From Isoetes taiwanensis (Eukaryota; Streptophyta; Lycopodiopsida; Isoetales; Isoetaceae), in contig JAJEKV010000022.1 of NCBI GenBank assembly GCA_021234155.1, forward strand, positions 4,034,830 to 4,098,829: a stretch of 64,000 nucleotides of DNA, read 5' to 3'. Each line of letters starts with the position of its first letter. Position 1 is the stretch's first letter. The position numbers and the translations under genes were made by a program. The notes under the pieces are model-generated. The model was not told the DNA's origin and did no database searches. It saw nothing but the letters and a program-made list of their open reading frames with translations. Shown here piece by piece: positions 1-12,016 of the stretch.

Positions 1-1
1 T

Positions 2-73
2 GATGTGTTGCCCTGCAACAAGAGTAGTCTTGAAGCTGAGGACAGCATCATTTTCAAGGTGGGGAGAATGTGA
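2..73 (+). pseudogene. C-terminal end of a Ty3/Gypsy-type polyprotein (partial)
   Basis: An open frame enters from the left edge of the window and ends in LEAEDSIIFKVGRM followed by TGA at 71-73. Plant Gypsy polyproteins commonly end in a short acidic-then-glycine tail directly before the 3' LTR, and an LTR-like TGTGACGTTCC start overlaps the stop codon here. Only 23 residues are visible, so no catalytic domain can be checked. The assignment rests on this tail and on its position against the LTR. It could be the end of another LTR-element gene. Confidence 0.55.
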
Positions 74-289
74 CGTTCCACATATTTATACGCCTATTTA
101 AGTATAAATACATGACACGTCACTATGGATAATTAATGGCACATTAATTATTCATAAGCTAAGGTTAGCTATGTTAATAATCTTATATTATAATGTTATT
201 GTGTAAGTGTTGGACCCAGCCCTAATTTGGGCGGCCCAGATTTAATCAAGCCAATGGATGAGATGATGCCACGCCAGATTCTTTAAGAT

Positions 290-440
290 AACTTAGGTTT
301 TGGTTTTTCTAGGGTTCGAGAAGGCGGCTATGGCACCTTCGAACTGCTGGCTCCTCCTCCAGAACGCACCATCTGCGGATGGTTGAACTGGGCACTGGCC
401 ACATCAACAGAGTTAAGTTGCCATACTTCTCAGATTTGTA
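290..440. repeat. Direct repeat unit A1 inside the LTR
   Basis: About 150 bp, from the AACTTAGGTTTTGG start to the TTCTCAGATTT end. It recurs at 503-650 with scattered substitutions, giving a period of about 212 bp. Both units contain the block GGCGGCTATGGCACCTTCGA. Duplications of this kind in the U3 part of LTRs often carry enhancer-like sequence; that role is not shown here. Confidence 0.85.
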
Positions 441-502
441 GCGTAGCTTTACGATTCATTTTTCGTGCAGCCTGTTTGGTCAGTTTTTGGCCCTGTGTGG
501 AT

Positions 503-650
503 AACTTGGGTTTTGTTTTTGCTAGGGTTCGCGAGGGCGGCTATGGCACCTTCGAGCTGCTGGATCCTCCTCCAAAACGCACCTTCTGCAGATGGTTGAG
601 CTGGGCACTGGCCATAGCAACAGAGTTAAGTTGCCATACTTCTCAGATTT
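503..650. repeat. Direct repeat unit A2 inside the LTR
   Basis: This is the second copy of the unit at 290-440. It ends 14 bp before the TATA box at 664, so it sits where a proximal promoter duplication would be expected. Confidence 0.85.
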
Positions 651-663
651 ACATTTTTCAGAC

Positions 664-670
664 TATAAAA
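664..670 (+). promoter_or_regulatory. Candidate LTR TATA box
   Basis: TATAAAA in the context GACTATAAAACAGGGG, followed by a C/T-rich stretch at 700-735. In plant LTRs the TATA box marks the U3/R transition. Transcription would start about 30 bp downstream. This is a motif match plus position, without expression evidence. Confidence 0.5.
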
Positions 671-900
671 CAGGGGCCGTTCTCTCAAAGCAGCAAGCCA
701 GCCTAACTTCTCTTCTCCTTCCTCTATTTTTGCAAGGCAACTGCTGTCACTGCTATAACTCTATTATCTCAATTCGGATTGAAACCAAGCCATTAGCAGC
801 TGGATCCAACCCCATCAGCAGCCGCAACATGTCATATTTTTTGCAAGAATCACTGTTCCAGTTGGGATCCATATCTGTTCGTGGAAGGTAAAGAAGGCAT

Positions 901-2737
901 GATTCCATTAAACGATTTGAGCTTTTGCTCTGTTATTTTGGGTCTTTCTATTCCTATGTTTTTAAATAAAGTTAGATTGCATCATAAATCAACCCTTTCT
1001 CTGTTAGCATGTCCATTGTTTAGCATTCCTGCTTTTCCTACGAGCAGGGGTTTTCTTTTGTATTGATAAATCAACTTTGAGCTTTTCCCTTTCCCCTGGC
1101 TCTGTAACCAGTATATATGAGGATACCTACCAGAAAGTACTATCTTGATTAGCAAACTTTAAATAGACAGATCTATGCCCTATATGCTGTAAACATGGCT
1201 TCTTGCCACAAAACTGTTGATTGAGGCATGTTCTATCTCTGCCACAGTAACTTATGTTTTTATTTTTATCTAAAGTCGTGTTTTCATTTCAATCATGTCC
1301 TTATTAGAAGAAGAAGAGATTTTAACATCACGCCACAAGGCAGCTCAGGGAGTCTTAGCTCTTTTTATTATCGTTGCAGGTTGAATATGCTCAAGCACTA
1401 CCTTTGGTGGAGAAACATCGTGAGCATTGCTATTAGGGCTTTCGAAAATGTTTGCATATGGCTTACCAACAGCTATGTTTTTAGACAGTGCAAGCCAGAA
1501 GAGGCCAATTATCTTTTTGTATTACATTGCTTTCAAGGTGGTGTATAGGGAACTAGATAGTATAGCCAAGTTGAGGGTGTTAACACGGGTGCAGAGCAAC
1601 TTGAAGCTCGCCAGCTATACCTGATAAGAATGGACAAATGAAAGTAAAGAAATCACAAACGGTTTACAAGGAAAAAAGTTACAAACAATTGATTGTTGGA
1701 GTGCTGCTTTGTGACATCAGAGTGTTGAGAAGTTGAAGGATTATTCGGCAAGGATCAAGGTGCTACAGGATTTACAGACATCTAAAGCAGACCATTCTTC
1801 ACCAATATCCTATGTAGAAAATGGAAGTATCACTAAAGCGTAACCTATTACTTGACATGTCATTTATATTTTTTATTTTCTATGTAACATTTTCGCTTCA
1901 CATGTAAAATCACTGGAATATAGGCGGTCTACATAGAGGTCTACATAGAGAACTAGACAAAGACTAGACAATTAGACAACGAGTAGACAACGAGAAAAAC
2001 ATGAGCACAACTGCCTTGCAAAACAGCTTGAACAAGGAGTTGTGGGAGTTTAACAAAGAAAGTGATCAAATGGAGGCGAATTTCTTTTATCATGACTAAA
2101 GCATCATGGAAGTTCGACTTATTTAGCTCTTCATTGTAACTTAAATTTGGAATGCAGACATTTGTGAAATCTGATTCAGTTGTACAGAAACTAACATTAT
2201 GAAAAGAAAGCTAATTGAAACAACATTTTGAAAAGAATATATGTTGAGCTTCAAGAGGAGAAGAGAGAACCACAACAGCTAATTGAAATAACATTTTGAA
2301 AAGATTGCTTATTGAGCTTCAAGAATAGAAGCAAGAACTACAGAAAGAAATGATTCAAAGAGCTTGAACACCAGCTAAGTTATGTCAGCAAAAGCATCCA
2401 ATTAATGTCCTAAAAAATGTTTTGCAGATAATAGCTTTAATTCTAAGGTGTTGATTAACATTTTTTCAATAATGAATATTGTTTCGATAATGGCCATCGA
2501 ATATGAGTGCCATTGCTTTGTTTTCTATAGAATGATTTTGTTATGAAAAGTGCTATGTTATCTCTAGATATCTTAATCAATTGTGCCTTTGTACAATATT
2601 TGAGTACAACCTTTGAGTCGTAACAAAAAGCATTTAGTTAGGAAACCAGAGTGCCAGACTATCATGTCTTAAAAAGCCTAAGAAGCGTGGAACATTTAAC
2701 ATGTTTCTTAAAAAATGACATTTAGCATGTTCCTTAA
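901..2737. other. No recognisable gene
   Basis: AT-rich sequence with only short frames. I could not recognise any coding domain, RNA gene or transposon terminus. Part of it may still belong to the retroelement insertion on the left. Confidence 0.5.
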
Positions 2738-2808
2738 AAAAGATAAGATAAGATGAACTTTTACGTCCACGGGAACCCCATGCAAGGGCAACAGCCCATC
2801 ACCAAATT
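2738..2808 (-). mobile_element. 5'-truncated L1-like element 3' tail
   Basis: Read on the minus strand it gives GATGGGCTGTTGCCCTTGCA, then CGTGGACGTAAAA, then a TTATC-repeat tail. The same order of blocks ends the element at 60430-61396 and, with divergence, the one at 18335-19432. Only the last 70 bp of the element survive, as is usual for 5'-truncated non-LTR insertions. Confidence 0.75.
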
Positions 2809-3090
2809 TACATTTTGCTAGGCAATTTTTAATGTAGCCTAATTTCAGCGAGTCGGTTTCAAATTTTTTAGTCAGGGACTCACCAATAGTATTTTGCCAC
2901 ATAACAGTTTCCCTTATGAGGACAAACTACTTGCATACATACATATAAAATGATACACATTAGGAATAAAGAATTCTATCACAAAGGCATATAAACTCGG
3001 CCAAATTTACATTTTTCTTGGCAATTGTAATGCTATTATAAACTCGGACCAAATTTACGTTTTAATTTGCAATTGCAATAAGACAATGGC
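2797..3090. repeat. Three dispersed copies of a short ACCAAATTTAC unit
   Basis: Variants of a roughly 40-bp segment containing CCAAATTTAC followed by GGCAATT or TTGCAATT occur near 2799, 2998 and 3047. The last two are arranged in tandem with the preamble ATAAACTCGG. Function is unknown. Confidence 0.6.
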
Positions 3091-3099
3091 TAGGGTTGT

Positions 3100-4192
3100 C
3101 CACTCCATCCACCCCTCCTATGCACACTTTGCAGATAGGATGAATCATGCTATGACGTGCTTGTAACCCGCCGGAAACGCAATCCCAAGGAATCACCCTT
3201 CGGGACTACTCCGGGTTACATCTCCCCGGTCTGATGAGGCAGGTCAGAGAGGCGTCTCCTCCCTGAGTACGACGGATCCCTGGGTGTGCTAGAGAACACG
3301 TGCCGCATCAGCGACCCCCCCATCCGTACCCGACTTACTCCCTTAAATCTAAAGGTCAGCTAACCAACCCGTTCGAGCCCAGGGCAGCCATATAGGCTCC
3401 CACCCTACGGCCCACAGAGTGTCAGACCCATACCCAGCCCACACACAGTGACCGGCTATAAGTCTAGCACACTATAGGAGTCCCACGCTAGGCAGGACCC
3501 CACCCCCGATTCACCTTCATACTCGTTATCTGGTGCTGAACCACATCATAGCATCCACAGCCAGGTAGGCTCTTGTGCACAGGCTGCATTATTGGGTATT
3601 AAGGGATCTAACTAGAGACATCTCTAATCCTAGGAAGCTTTTAGGCCCCTACCCTTCCCTTAATTCCCAATACACGGAAGCCGAAGAAGCAGAAAGAACT
3701 AATGTAATTACCATCCATGTATTCAGAACAATTCATAAAGAGAATTTAATCATTCCATCTACTCAAAGAAGTGTCAACAGAAAAGAAACCTATCTACTGA
3801 CTAACCGGTGTCCTGGCTGGAGCCATGGTCACGGTAGGCATCCATCCTTCGAAACTGGTAGGTAAGTGTTGGCAAAACAAGCTTAGGCTGCTGTCTGCTC
3901 CTCCTCCTTAATCCCAATTCGAATTTGGGAGAGAAATTCGGGTAGGACCCCCTATTCCTATCCTCTGGACAATCGGTTTGGGCCAGGTGGCGCCCCCTTA
4001 TTGGTGATAATTAGCTAATTAGACCAAAATGACTTAATTAGGTTAATTAGGCCATTATATTTATATTCATAATTATCCTTTTGGCTTTATTAACATAGCT
4101 AATAAAAACCATTATGGGTAACCCTCACTTGGACCATTAAGCACGTGTCATGGTATGCATACGTATACCGTATAGATACCTGGAACGTCACA
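3100..4192 (-). mobile_element. Gypsy-type LTR on the minus strand
   Basis: The minus strand begins TGTGACGTTCCAGG at 4192, matching the TGTGACGTTCCA start of the LTR at 69, and then shares blocks such as CATGACACGT and TTAGCTATGTTAATA. The left (3') boundary near 3100 is approximate; I found no 5-bp target duplication matching the GGTTT at 4193-4197. It may be a solo LTR or a truncated element with a little internal sequence. Confidence 0.55.
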
Positions 4193-4566
4193 GGTTTTTA
4201 GATTGTATTTGCCTCGGAGTGCAAAAACAAAATGCACAGAGACGTAACTTGGAGAAGCATGTAAGTCGGGGCAGATATAAAAATCGTAAAACACAATAGA
4301 ACTTCATGTTCACCTTTCCAATATAAGTCTTCCCATGTAGTTAATGTCAAGATACAAAATGAAAATGGGCTCATCATGGTTCTTCTCTGATGCAAATCCG
4401 ACCTTCCTAAGTTTTTAATGATGCCCTGGAATATAAAAAATTGCATCAGGCAAAACCCAAGAAAAATGACCCTAAACCCTTTACCTTGCACGAATGTGGA
4501 CTGAAATAAAAATCCCATTGATGAGCTCAAAAAAAAAAGTTAATGCCTAGCAAGAGTATAGAATTT
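4193..4566. repeat. Direct repeat B1 (about 370 bp)
   Basis: It starts GGTTTTTAGATTGTATTTGC, ends GAATTTGCATCTGGA, and recurs at 5049-5432 in the same orientation with few differences. Its start coincides exactly with the LTR edge at 4192. No protein family was recognised in either strand of the unit. Confidence 0.85.
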
Positions 4567-5048
4567 GCATCTGGACAGCATAATATTTCTCAAGTAATTT
4601 CTGTACAATATCTGGGAACATACTTATATTTTTGTTGATTAGCATGCACTTGCACATGCAACCTCAGCCTACTTCGATCTAAAGTTTTTACTGTGCCAAA
4701 TGGTGTTCTTGAATCTATTGAAGATCCTGAGGACTTCATTCTGTTTTGTTGCGTTTCATTGCGTTACTTCATTCTGATGCAACTATGTTTGTTACAATCA
4801 CATTACTCATGTCTACAACATGAACTATTTCATCTCGCTGCTATTGATAATCCTAAACATCATTCTTTATGCATTGTTCCAACCAATCATTCACCCACAT
4901 GTTCTTGGCCTCCTTAAGTATCACGTTGGAAGATGTATTTCCTGAAAGGCCTAGAATCATAAAAAGTGCAAGAAGACTGGGTTTCGAATACCAAGATAAC
5001 ATGGAAAACCAAAGCGCAGAATCAAGTGGCATTACATCGATAAATTCA

Positions 5049-5432
5049 GGTTTTTAGATTGTATTTGCCTCAGAGTGCAAAAACGAAATGCACAGAGACG
5101 TAACTTGGAGAAGCATGTAAGTCGAGGCAGATATAAAAATCGTAAAACACAATAGAACTTCATGTTGACCTTTCCAATATAATTCGTCCCATGTAGTCAA
5201 TGTCAAGATACAAAATGAAAATGGGCTCATCATGGTTCTCCTCTGATGCAAATCCGACCTTCCTAAGTTTTTAATGATGCCCTGGAATATAAAAAATTGC
5301 ATCAGGCAAAACAACCAAGAAAAATGACCCTAAACCCTTTACCTTGCACGAATGTGGACTGAAATGAAAATCCCATTGATGAGTTCAAAAAAAAAGTTAA
5401 TGCCTAGCAAGAGTATAGAATTTGCATCTGGA
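5049..5432. repeat. Direct repeat B2 (about 380 bp)
   Basis: This is the second copy of the unit at 4193-4566. Sequence to its left (TAAATTCA) differs from the LTR edge that precedes B1, so one copy was separated from its original flank by rearrangement or by the LTR insertion. Confidence 0.85.
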
Positions 5433-6479
5433 TATGAAACAAACCAATTTATTAATATGCAATGCAAAAGGAAAAGAAAGTAAATTCCATTTGCTTTTCT
5501 ACAAGCACAACAAGGTGCTGCGCACGGAGGGTTGCCCTACGGTGGCCCGAGAATGTGTTTTCATGTTTCTTGTTGTCATTTCGTTTTCATGGTTCTTGTT
5601 GGGTCATTTTATGTGTCGGGGCATATTAATAGTTTGAACGTGGGGTTTTGTTTTGTGTTGTTTTGTTTTGTTTATGAATTGTACATGGACCAAGAAGAGG
5701 TTTGCAAAGCTCAGTACCTAGACCAATTAGGATTGATGTGATTATGATCTTTGTCTAAAACATATTAGCCATCCTTTATTATAAAGTTTTAGTGTATGTC
5801 GTGCATAAAACCCTAAAACTTTCGACGGCCCAGATTTTGAGTTAAAGGATTAACGGTCGAGATGCCTATGATATTTTTTCATCTTCTGGTTTGGCGATTT
5901 AGGGTTTCCTCCGGCTATGGCGGATCTACGATTCAACATCCGTTTTGGCAGCGGATTTGGAGGTCGCGATCAGCTCACCGGATCTGCTCATGAGAAGCAT
6001 AGCTTGCTATTTCCATTTCCTAAGACCCTTGCTGAATGTTTCCCGATTTCCAAACAATATCTGCTCATGAATGTTTCCCGATTTTCTGTTGCCTACGATT
6101 TTAGAATCGGCAATACCATTTGGGGTTCCCAACTTACCGGCTTTTGCTCTGAAAAGACTACCAAATCGTGACTCTCTGGTTTATGGAGAAATGTATGGTA
6201 TTTCTAAGGAAGCCTCAACAATTTTTAGAGCCACCCTCCGTTATAGCGGTATCTACATTGAGTGTTTTTTGCCACATAGTTTCTTCTGTTTTGTTTAATG
6301 TGTTCTGTGATTTTGGCTGATGTCTTTACGTTTTTTGCAGTGGGTATAGGTTTAGGTCTATGGCACCGACTCTTATAGAAAAAGCTCTTTGATAGCCATG
6401 TGCAATCTGGCTATGGAATCCTGAAGCACCTTGCCAGAGCAATAGCATATGCACTAAAGAGGGTGGCTGCTTCAAGATC

Positions 6480-6615
6480 AGAAAAAGCTGCAGCAGAGAG
6501 TTGCAAGGAAAAGAGAGGCTCATCAAAAGGCTGATGATCTTGAGAGCATTTTCGGTACACGTCCTAGCAGTGCACTAAGGCAGAGACCTCCAGCTCCGGT
6601 AGGCTTACAGTAAAA
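6480..6615 (+). pseudogene. Captured coding-like exon inside Helitron 1 (unrecognised)
   Basis: One frame reads LQQRVARKREAHQKADDLES then IFGTRPSSALRQRPPAPVG, a charged helical stretch followed by a proline/arginine-rich stretch, which is unlike random AT-rich DNA. It ends at a TAA after PVGLQ. Helitron copy 2 has the same segment near 52620-52740, but a small deletion after ESIFG breaks its frame. I do not recognise the parent gene. Helitrons often capture gene fragments, and this is inferred to be one. Confidence 0.4.
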
Positions 6616-7965
6616 GCTCTTTTGAAGGTACTATAAAAAATTGCGGCAGTATATAAATGCTTGATGGCAGTGCTGGATATACCAAAAGCAAGGTAGAAGA
6701 AGAGCTTTTTAAGTGAAATACCAAGAGGCAGCTCAGGAGAAGTCAGGAAGGTAGCTTCAGCAACAAACTTTGATGATTGGACATATTATTTGGTAAGTGT
6801 TTTGGAGGATGTAGAGTTTGTTGCATGTTTCGTTCATTTTTCAATTAAGCAAATGATTTATCCAAGTTTTTACCATGCTAGATCATAATAAAAATATTTG
6901 GTTCTTGCTTCAATCTATAAACACTCCTATGTCGGGAGCTGTCATGGGCCGATTTTGGCAAGCATAAGGGCATGACTATATTTGTATTGCTAGGTTCTAC
7001 CATCAGATCAGTTCAAAAAAACGGGCAGAGGAGCTTTCTCTTTCGATAGAACTAAGTAGGATGTACTGTAGTTTCTATGTCAATGAAACCCTAAAAGCGC
7101 AGCGGAGCTGCTTAGGGCCCCAAAGTTCTACCTTTCTTATCCTCCACGAGCTCCCCAAAGCAATTATGGTAGATCAGTGGGAGAAGCAAATGACATTTGG
7201 CATATATAAGAATACAGATTGGCGAGAAGGTATTCTGATAGCAATACTCCATAAGATTTTGTTATATAGGGAAGAGCCTTTGGTTTGGTAACAAGAGCAA
7301 GGCGCAGCATGGGGGCGAATCTAATCAGCTTTGCATATTGAGATTGATTTGGAACTTCTTATTTTAGGAGTCCGCACAATATCTAAGAACTGAAAATATT
7401 ATGCACATGGTCCATAGAACCATATCAGCTTTGATCCATTTATCTGCCCTATAAATGGTATGATCTGTAAATGCTTGCTGCATTTGAGAAATTGGTTGCA
7501 TGTAAGAATTGTGTAGCAGACTGCACTTGCTTTATACAGCTATTGGTGCTTAATATATTTTTGCTGACAGATACACAAATAGTTGTAGGGACGAGCTGTT
7601 GTTTTCATGCTGGTAGGAAACATGCAAGTGCTTGACAAATATAGGCTTGCTAGAGATATTGTTGTTTTGTAGGCTAAGTGCAATGTTCATTATGCTGGCG
7701 TAATTGCGTGCTGCATTAGCCCATAGATTTGTAATGGTATTCGGTATGATAGCTAGATACTGATTGTATCTAAGCTAGAATTACTTATTTAGATGCTTAG
7801 AATGCATCTGGATAGGCTTAGTGTTTTCTGGATAGTCTGCAGTGGCCTGATAAAAGTAGATGCCTTAGCCATTAATATACGAGTCATTTGTTTACATAAC
7901 AAAGGACTTTCTGATCTCTAACATTTAAATGTGGGTACAAGCTATAAATTGTGAAATTGCAATAA

Positions 7966-8105
7966 AAAGCAAAACGGCGTACACAAGGATTATCATAGGT
8001 CAGTCAATTGTAAGCAACTCAAAAAGACATTCAATTGCAAAACGGCGTACACAAGGATTATCATAGGTCAGTCAATTGTAAGCAACTCAAAAAGACATTC
8101 AATGG
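7966..8105. repeat. 71-bp unit repeated twice in tandem
   Basis: A unit beginning ATTGCAAAACGGCGTACACA-like sequence and ending AAAAAGACATTCAAT occurs twice in a row. The duplication is shared by Helitron copy 2 (about 54175-54325), so it predates the transposition that made the copies. Confidence 0.85.
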
Positions 8106-8199
8106 CTTAAATGGATAAAATCCCAAGACATTTTATTTACATAGCATAACAACATCATATAAACAAGAGATATACACACGATATACTACATTGTGCTCC

Positions 8200-8420
8200 C
8201 TCCACTCCCAAACACAACATTTATAGGTTTCCACATGATACTGAACATTCTTTACAAGTCTTCACATGATGGCCACAGGTCCTTAAATGATTCACATGTT
8301 CCCAACATTTACAAGTCCCAATATGACGCCCAACAGGCATTGTACAAGTCCCACACGACGCTCGGGTTTCCAACATTTACAAGTCCCCACAAGATGTCCA
8401 ACATTGTTTACATTGTTTGA
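8200..8420. repeat. Degenerate minisatellite, about 36-bp unit
   Basis: Repeating variants of AACATTTACAAGTCCC followed by ACATGATG or ACACGACG. Also present in Helitron copy 2 at about 54421-54640. Confidence 0.7.
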
Positions 8421-8835
8421 TAGGATAACATGATGCTTTAATGTGGACTATTAGTTTGATCTTACAACATACCAATATCCATGAATCCTTTTTTTCTTTG
8501 ACGATTTCCTACCAAGAAACCCTTTTACTTTGCTATCACTTTGTGTATAACGTATTAAAATGCCATATTTAGTGCTTTTAATTCTATTCAATATCAGATG
8601 GTCATGCACATATCCACCCTATGTCATATTCGAATCATAGTTAAAACAAACAAATGCCCCCGTGTCATGTTCAAATCATAGATATAACAAACAAAAGAAA
8701 GAAGAAAAATGTACTAAAAAGAAAAACAAACTTAACACATTGACGGCAAGAAACTGGATTTCATTTATGAAGTATAAATTCAGGGCAAAGTATAATATTG
8801 TACTTTCCCATGTCATTTACAGGTTCCCAGCCTTT

Positions 8836-8852
8836 GCCCAGCAACGCTGGGC
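8836..8852 (+). other. Helitron 3' hairpin
   Basis: GCCCAGC, loop AAC, GCTGGGC, followed by ACTATTA and CTAG. A hairpin of this size about 10 bp from CTRR is the transposition terminator of Helitrons. In copy 2 the loop is AAT with the stem unchanged. Confidence 0.92.
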
Positions 8853-8919
8853 ACTATTACTAGTTTATGAAGAATGCTTTTTGTAGTTATATTAGTAATG
8901 GAAATTGTACAGGGCCTGT

Positions 8920-8928
8920 ATGAATACA
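8920..8928. repeat. Target-site duplication, left of MULE copy 1
   Basis: ATGAATACA, identical to 12782-12790. It shows that this copy inserted as a unit and that its flanks have not been rearranged. Confidence 0.9.
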
Positions 8929-10225
8929 TAGTGTTGTCTCTAAGGGCGAATATTCGCCAAAAGGCGAATATTCCATTTAAAAAAAAAGAGTGCACGAATC
9001 TTAGGTAGGCTTAAAAATAAAAAAATAAAAAAATATTAGCCAAGAATTTTTTTTGATCCTCCCGCCCGAGGTCACAATTCGCCTTCCCCGGGGGAGTGTG
9101 TTGGAGGGACTTTAGCCAACTTTTCGACGCCCTTGAGGATCGCAGGTTTCGGATTCGCCATTATCACTCTTCTATCATTCATTAGTTTTGTAGCTTTAGT
9201 TTCAGAAGTTTTTTGAAAGCAAAATCGTATGCCTTTGAGGTTTTGAGCTATAAATTTGAAGCATTTTTTATGTGTGTTTGAATACCTGCATACATTTTAT
9301 AAATGCCGGTACTAACTATAAAACGAATGCAGATCTAGCCATTCAGGTAATCCGATTCAAAATCTTAGAGTTATCTTAAAAATTATAGATTGTGGTGTTT
9401 CCCAAGCTAGAACAATTTCGGCATGAAGCCACATGCTGGTGATGCTAGACAACGGATGATTAGTGGCGCTCCTCAAATCAGATTAGATTAAGTATGTATT
9501 TAATACTGAAGAGTTTTGGTCTTATTGCATATTTCCGGCCATGGCAAAGCTCTATATGGATGCTTGTTTAGGCTTTTCAGGCCATTTTACAGACAAAAAA
9601 ATGAACAGAATATAATATTCTTTTTTAGATGAGATAATATATGAATCGTGTGTGCAGTGGCATGTTCCGGCTTTTGATATAGGGCTGCTACAAATGCTAA
9701 ATTTGCTTGGTTTTTGGAATTTGCTCTAGTGTTTTTAGGACTCCATGCTATTATTTGATGATTATTAATGGCCGAGCAAGTGCTAGTAGATGCTTAGGTT
9801 TTAGTGGCTTACTCCCTTGCTCTCTAGGATGCTTAGCATAACCTTGTTATGATAGTGCATAACATGCATACTGCATATGCTGTTTTGCATTGATTGATGC
9901 TTGTTGTGCAATAGAGATGTTTTATATTTGTACATTACTCTTGTTGGTTTTGCAATGCTCATTAATATGTGGCTAGATGTCTAGTGCTTATGGCATATTA
10001 AGCTGTTAAACCAGGGTTCCTGCCACTAACAGGGTTCTTTTGTTGCTTATTCAAAGTTCTGTTTTTATGCCACTAACAGATTGGTACATCCTTTCAATCA
10101 AAAGAAACGTTTTATCTTGAAAGGTTGGTTGCTTTCCTTCATAAAGGTTGCTTTTTGTGTTTTGAACTTTAACGTGGCTGGCGTGTTAATTGTACATGTT
10201 AATTGTATGCAAAATGTGGCTCACT

Positions 10226-11385
10226 TGTAGAGGCACATGAAGTTTTCAACAATTTGCCTGTTAGGAACGTTGTGTCTTGGACAATGTTAATTGCAGGATA
10301 TGCTGAACATGTGGTGGTCAAGAAGCACTGAAATGTCTAGGACAAATGCAACTAGAAGGCATATTGCCAAATGCTGCTACATTTAAGTGCAGCTTGAAGG
10401 CATGTGGTACCATTGGGGCCATAGACAAGGGCTGAGAAATCCACAAAGAGATTGCAGAAAGTGGATATGAGAAGGACCCTCATGTTGGCAGTGCTTTAGT
10501 GGACATGTATATGAAATGTGGTTCCTTTGCAGAGGCACAGCTAGTCTTTGACAGGCTGCCATTTCGAGATGTTATATTATGGAATGTACTTATTGCTGGG
10601 TACTCCGAAGGCAAATTTGGTCAGGAAGCACTGAATTGTTTTGAACAGATGCGGCTGGCTGGCTTAATTCCTGATGCTTTCATATTTGTTTGCATCCTGA
10701 AAGCGTGTGGCAGTATAAGATCCATCGGGAAGGGTAGAGAAATACATGCTGAAATTAGACTTAAGGAACTTCAAATGGACAACTATGTTGGCAGCACCTT
10801 GGTGGACATGTATGCAAAGTGTGGCTTGTTTGCAGAGGCACGTGAAGTCCTTCATAATGTACCAGCTCGAGACATCGTCTGCTGGACAGCACTAATTACA
10901 GGTTACATGGAAAATGGACTTCATCAAGAAGCATTAGAATGTTTTAGACAAATGCAACAAGATGGTGTGCCTGGAGATGCTATCACATTTGTTTGCAGCT
11001 TAAAAGCTTGTGGTAGCACTGGAGCCATGGATGAGGGCCGGAAAATACATACCGAGATTGCACAAAAGGGTCTTAAAAATGATCCTTTAATTTGCAGCAG
11101 CTTGTTCCACATGTATGTTAATTGTGGTGCACCAACAGATGCACGTAAAGTGTTTGACAATCTGCAAGCTCGAGACGTTGTGTCATGGAATGCACTAATT
11201 GCAGGATATGCTGCAAATGGTCTTAATCAAGAAGCACTGGCATTATTTCAACAGATGCAAGTGGAGGGTGTGATGCTGTGACATTTTTATGCACTTTGAA
11301 AGCATGTGGTAACATTCGAGCCTTAGAAACAGGTCGAGGAATACATAATTTAGTTGCTCAAAAGGGTCTGGTATGCTTTACATAA
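10226..11385 (+). pseudogene. PLS-class PPR protein fragment carried by MULE copy 1
   Basis: The longest open stretch (10499-11281, 260 residues) is a run of pentatricopeptide repeats with recurring DMYxKCG, DVVSWNALIAGY and LKACGS signatures. The order of motif lengths resembles PLS-class proteins, which act in RNA processing and editing in plastids or mitochondria. Two frame breaks, one before 10330 and one near 11275, separate further PPR sequence on both sides (NVVSWTMLIAGYAEH upstream; LKACGNIRALETGRGIHN downstream), and TGA interrupts KGxEIHKEI near 10434. There is no start region, targeting peptide, E or DYW domain, so it is an internal slice of a gene, probably non-functional as an editing factor. 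MULE copy 2 carries the same slice at 44120-45300. Confidence 0.85.
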
Positions 11386-11439
11386 ATGTCATCCATGGAA
11401 GTGATTCAGTTGACAATGCAAAAGGAAATATCAATATGG

Positions 11440-11540
11440 TTTTCAGATGACGTAGCCATTTGGCAGTAAGTACACAGCTGGATCTATGAGTCAGATGACG
11501 TAGCCATTTGGCAGTAAGTACACAGCTGGATCTATGAGTC
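11440..11540. repeat. About 49-bp tandem duplication within the MULE
   Basis: The block GATGACGTAGCCATTTGGCA through GGATCTATGAGTC occurs twice in a row. Copy 2 has both units near 43970-44065, so the duplication is part of the family's structure. Confidence 0.85.
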
Positions 11541-12016
11541 CCTTTATCTTTGGGCATGTAAAATGAGCATTTTTTGTATATATGAAAGGCTTAACCTAGT
11601 GAGATCTATTAATGAGCTTAAAATTGTTGGTTCCAACCTAAATCAATGGTGATTTATCTATGACTTTTGTTGTTAGTTTTCAGGATGTGAAAAGATGGTA
11701 TGAGAAAAAGGTTCCAGCCCCTTTATAATAGTTCTGTGTAGGTTACTAGAGCTTGAATGTTAGATCTACAGAAGTTTGGACTTGTGTGTTAAAATTTTGA
11801 ATGACGAGCTTGCAGAACTTACGCAAGTTATGATTCCCAATTGCAGAAAAAAGAAAAAAACATGCAAATTGGTTAATATTAGCCAAATGATAAATATAAA
11901 CAATCTGGAAGCATATCGTTATCCTTGGTTGCCAATCCATCATTTGCACGTTTTCATAGCCCTTTGGCTGCTATTTTAGGTGGTTTTATGGATAATATCT
12001 GGAGAAATCATCATAT

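Larger units (their letters stand above)
69..900 (+). mobile_element. Gypsy-type LTR, probably the 3' LTR
   Basis: It starts TGTGACGTTCCAC immediately at the end of the polyprotein tail. The first 200 bases share short blocks (CATGACACGT, TTAGCTATGTTAATA) with the minus-strand LTR that ends at 4192, in the same order and at similar spacing, which supports a related LTR family. A TATA box lies at 664-670. The right boundary could not be fixed, because the matching left target duplication lies outside the window. 900 is an estimate. Confidence 0.55.
5772..8863 (+). mobile_element. Helitron, copy 1 (non-autonomous, 3.09 kb)
   Basis: It has the hallmarks of a Helitron. The 5' end is TCCTTTATTATAAAG directly after an A. 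The 3' end is CTAG (8860-8863) directly before a T. A GC-rich hairpin (8836-8852) lies 7 bp before the CTAG. A near-identical copy at 51918-55084 has the same two ends and different flanks, which fixes the boundaries independently. No Rep/helicase coding sequence is visible, so it depends on an autonomous partner. Interior sequence includes a coding-like segment near 6470-6610 and two minisatellites. Confidence 0.92.
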
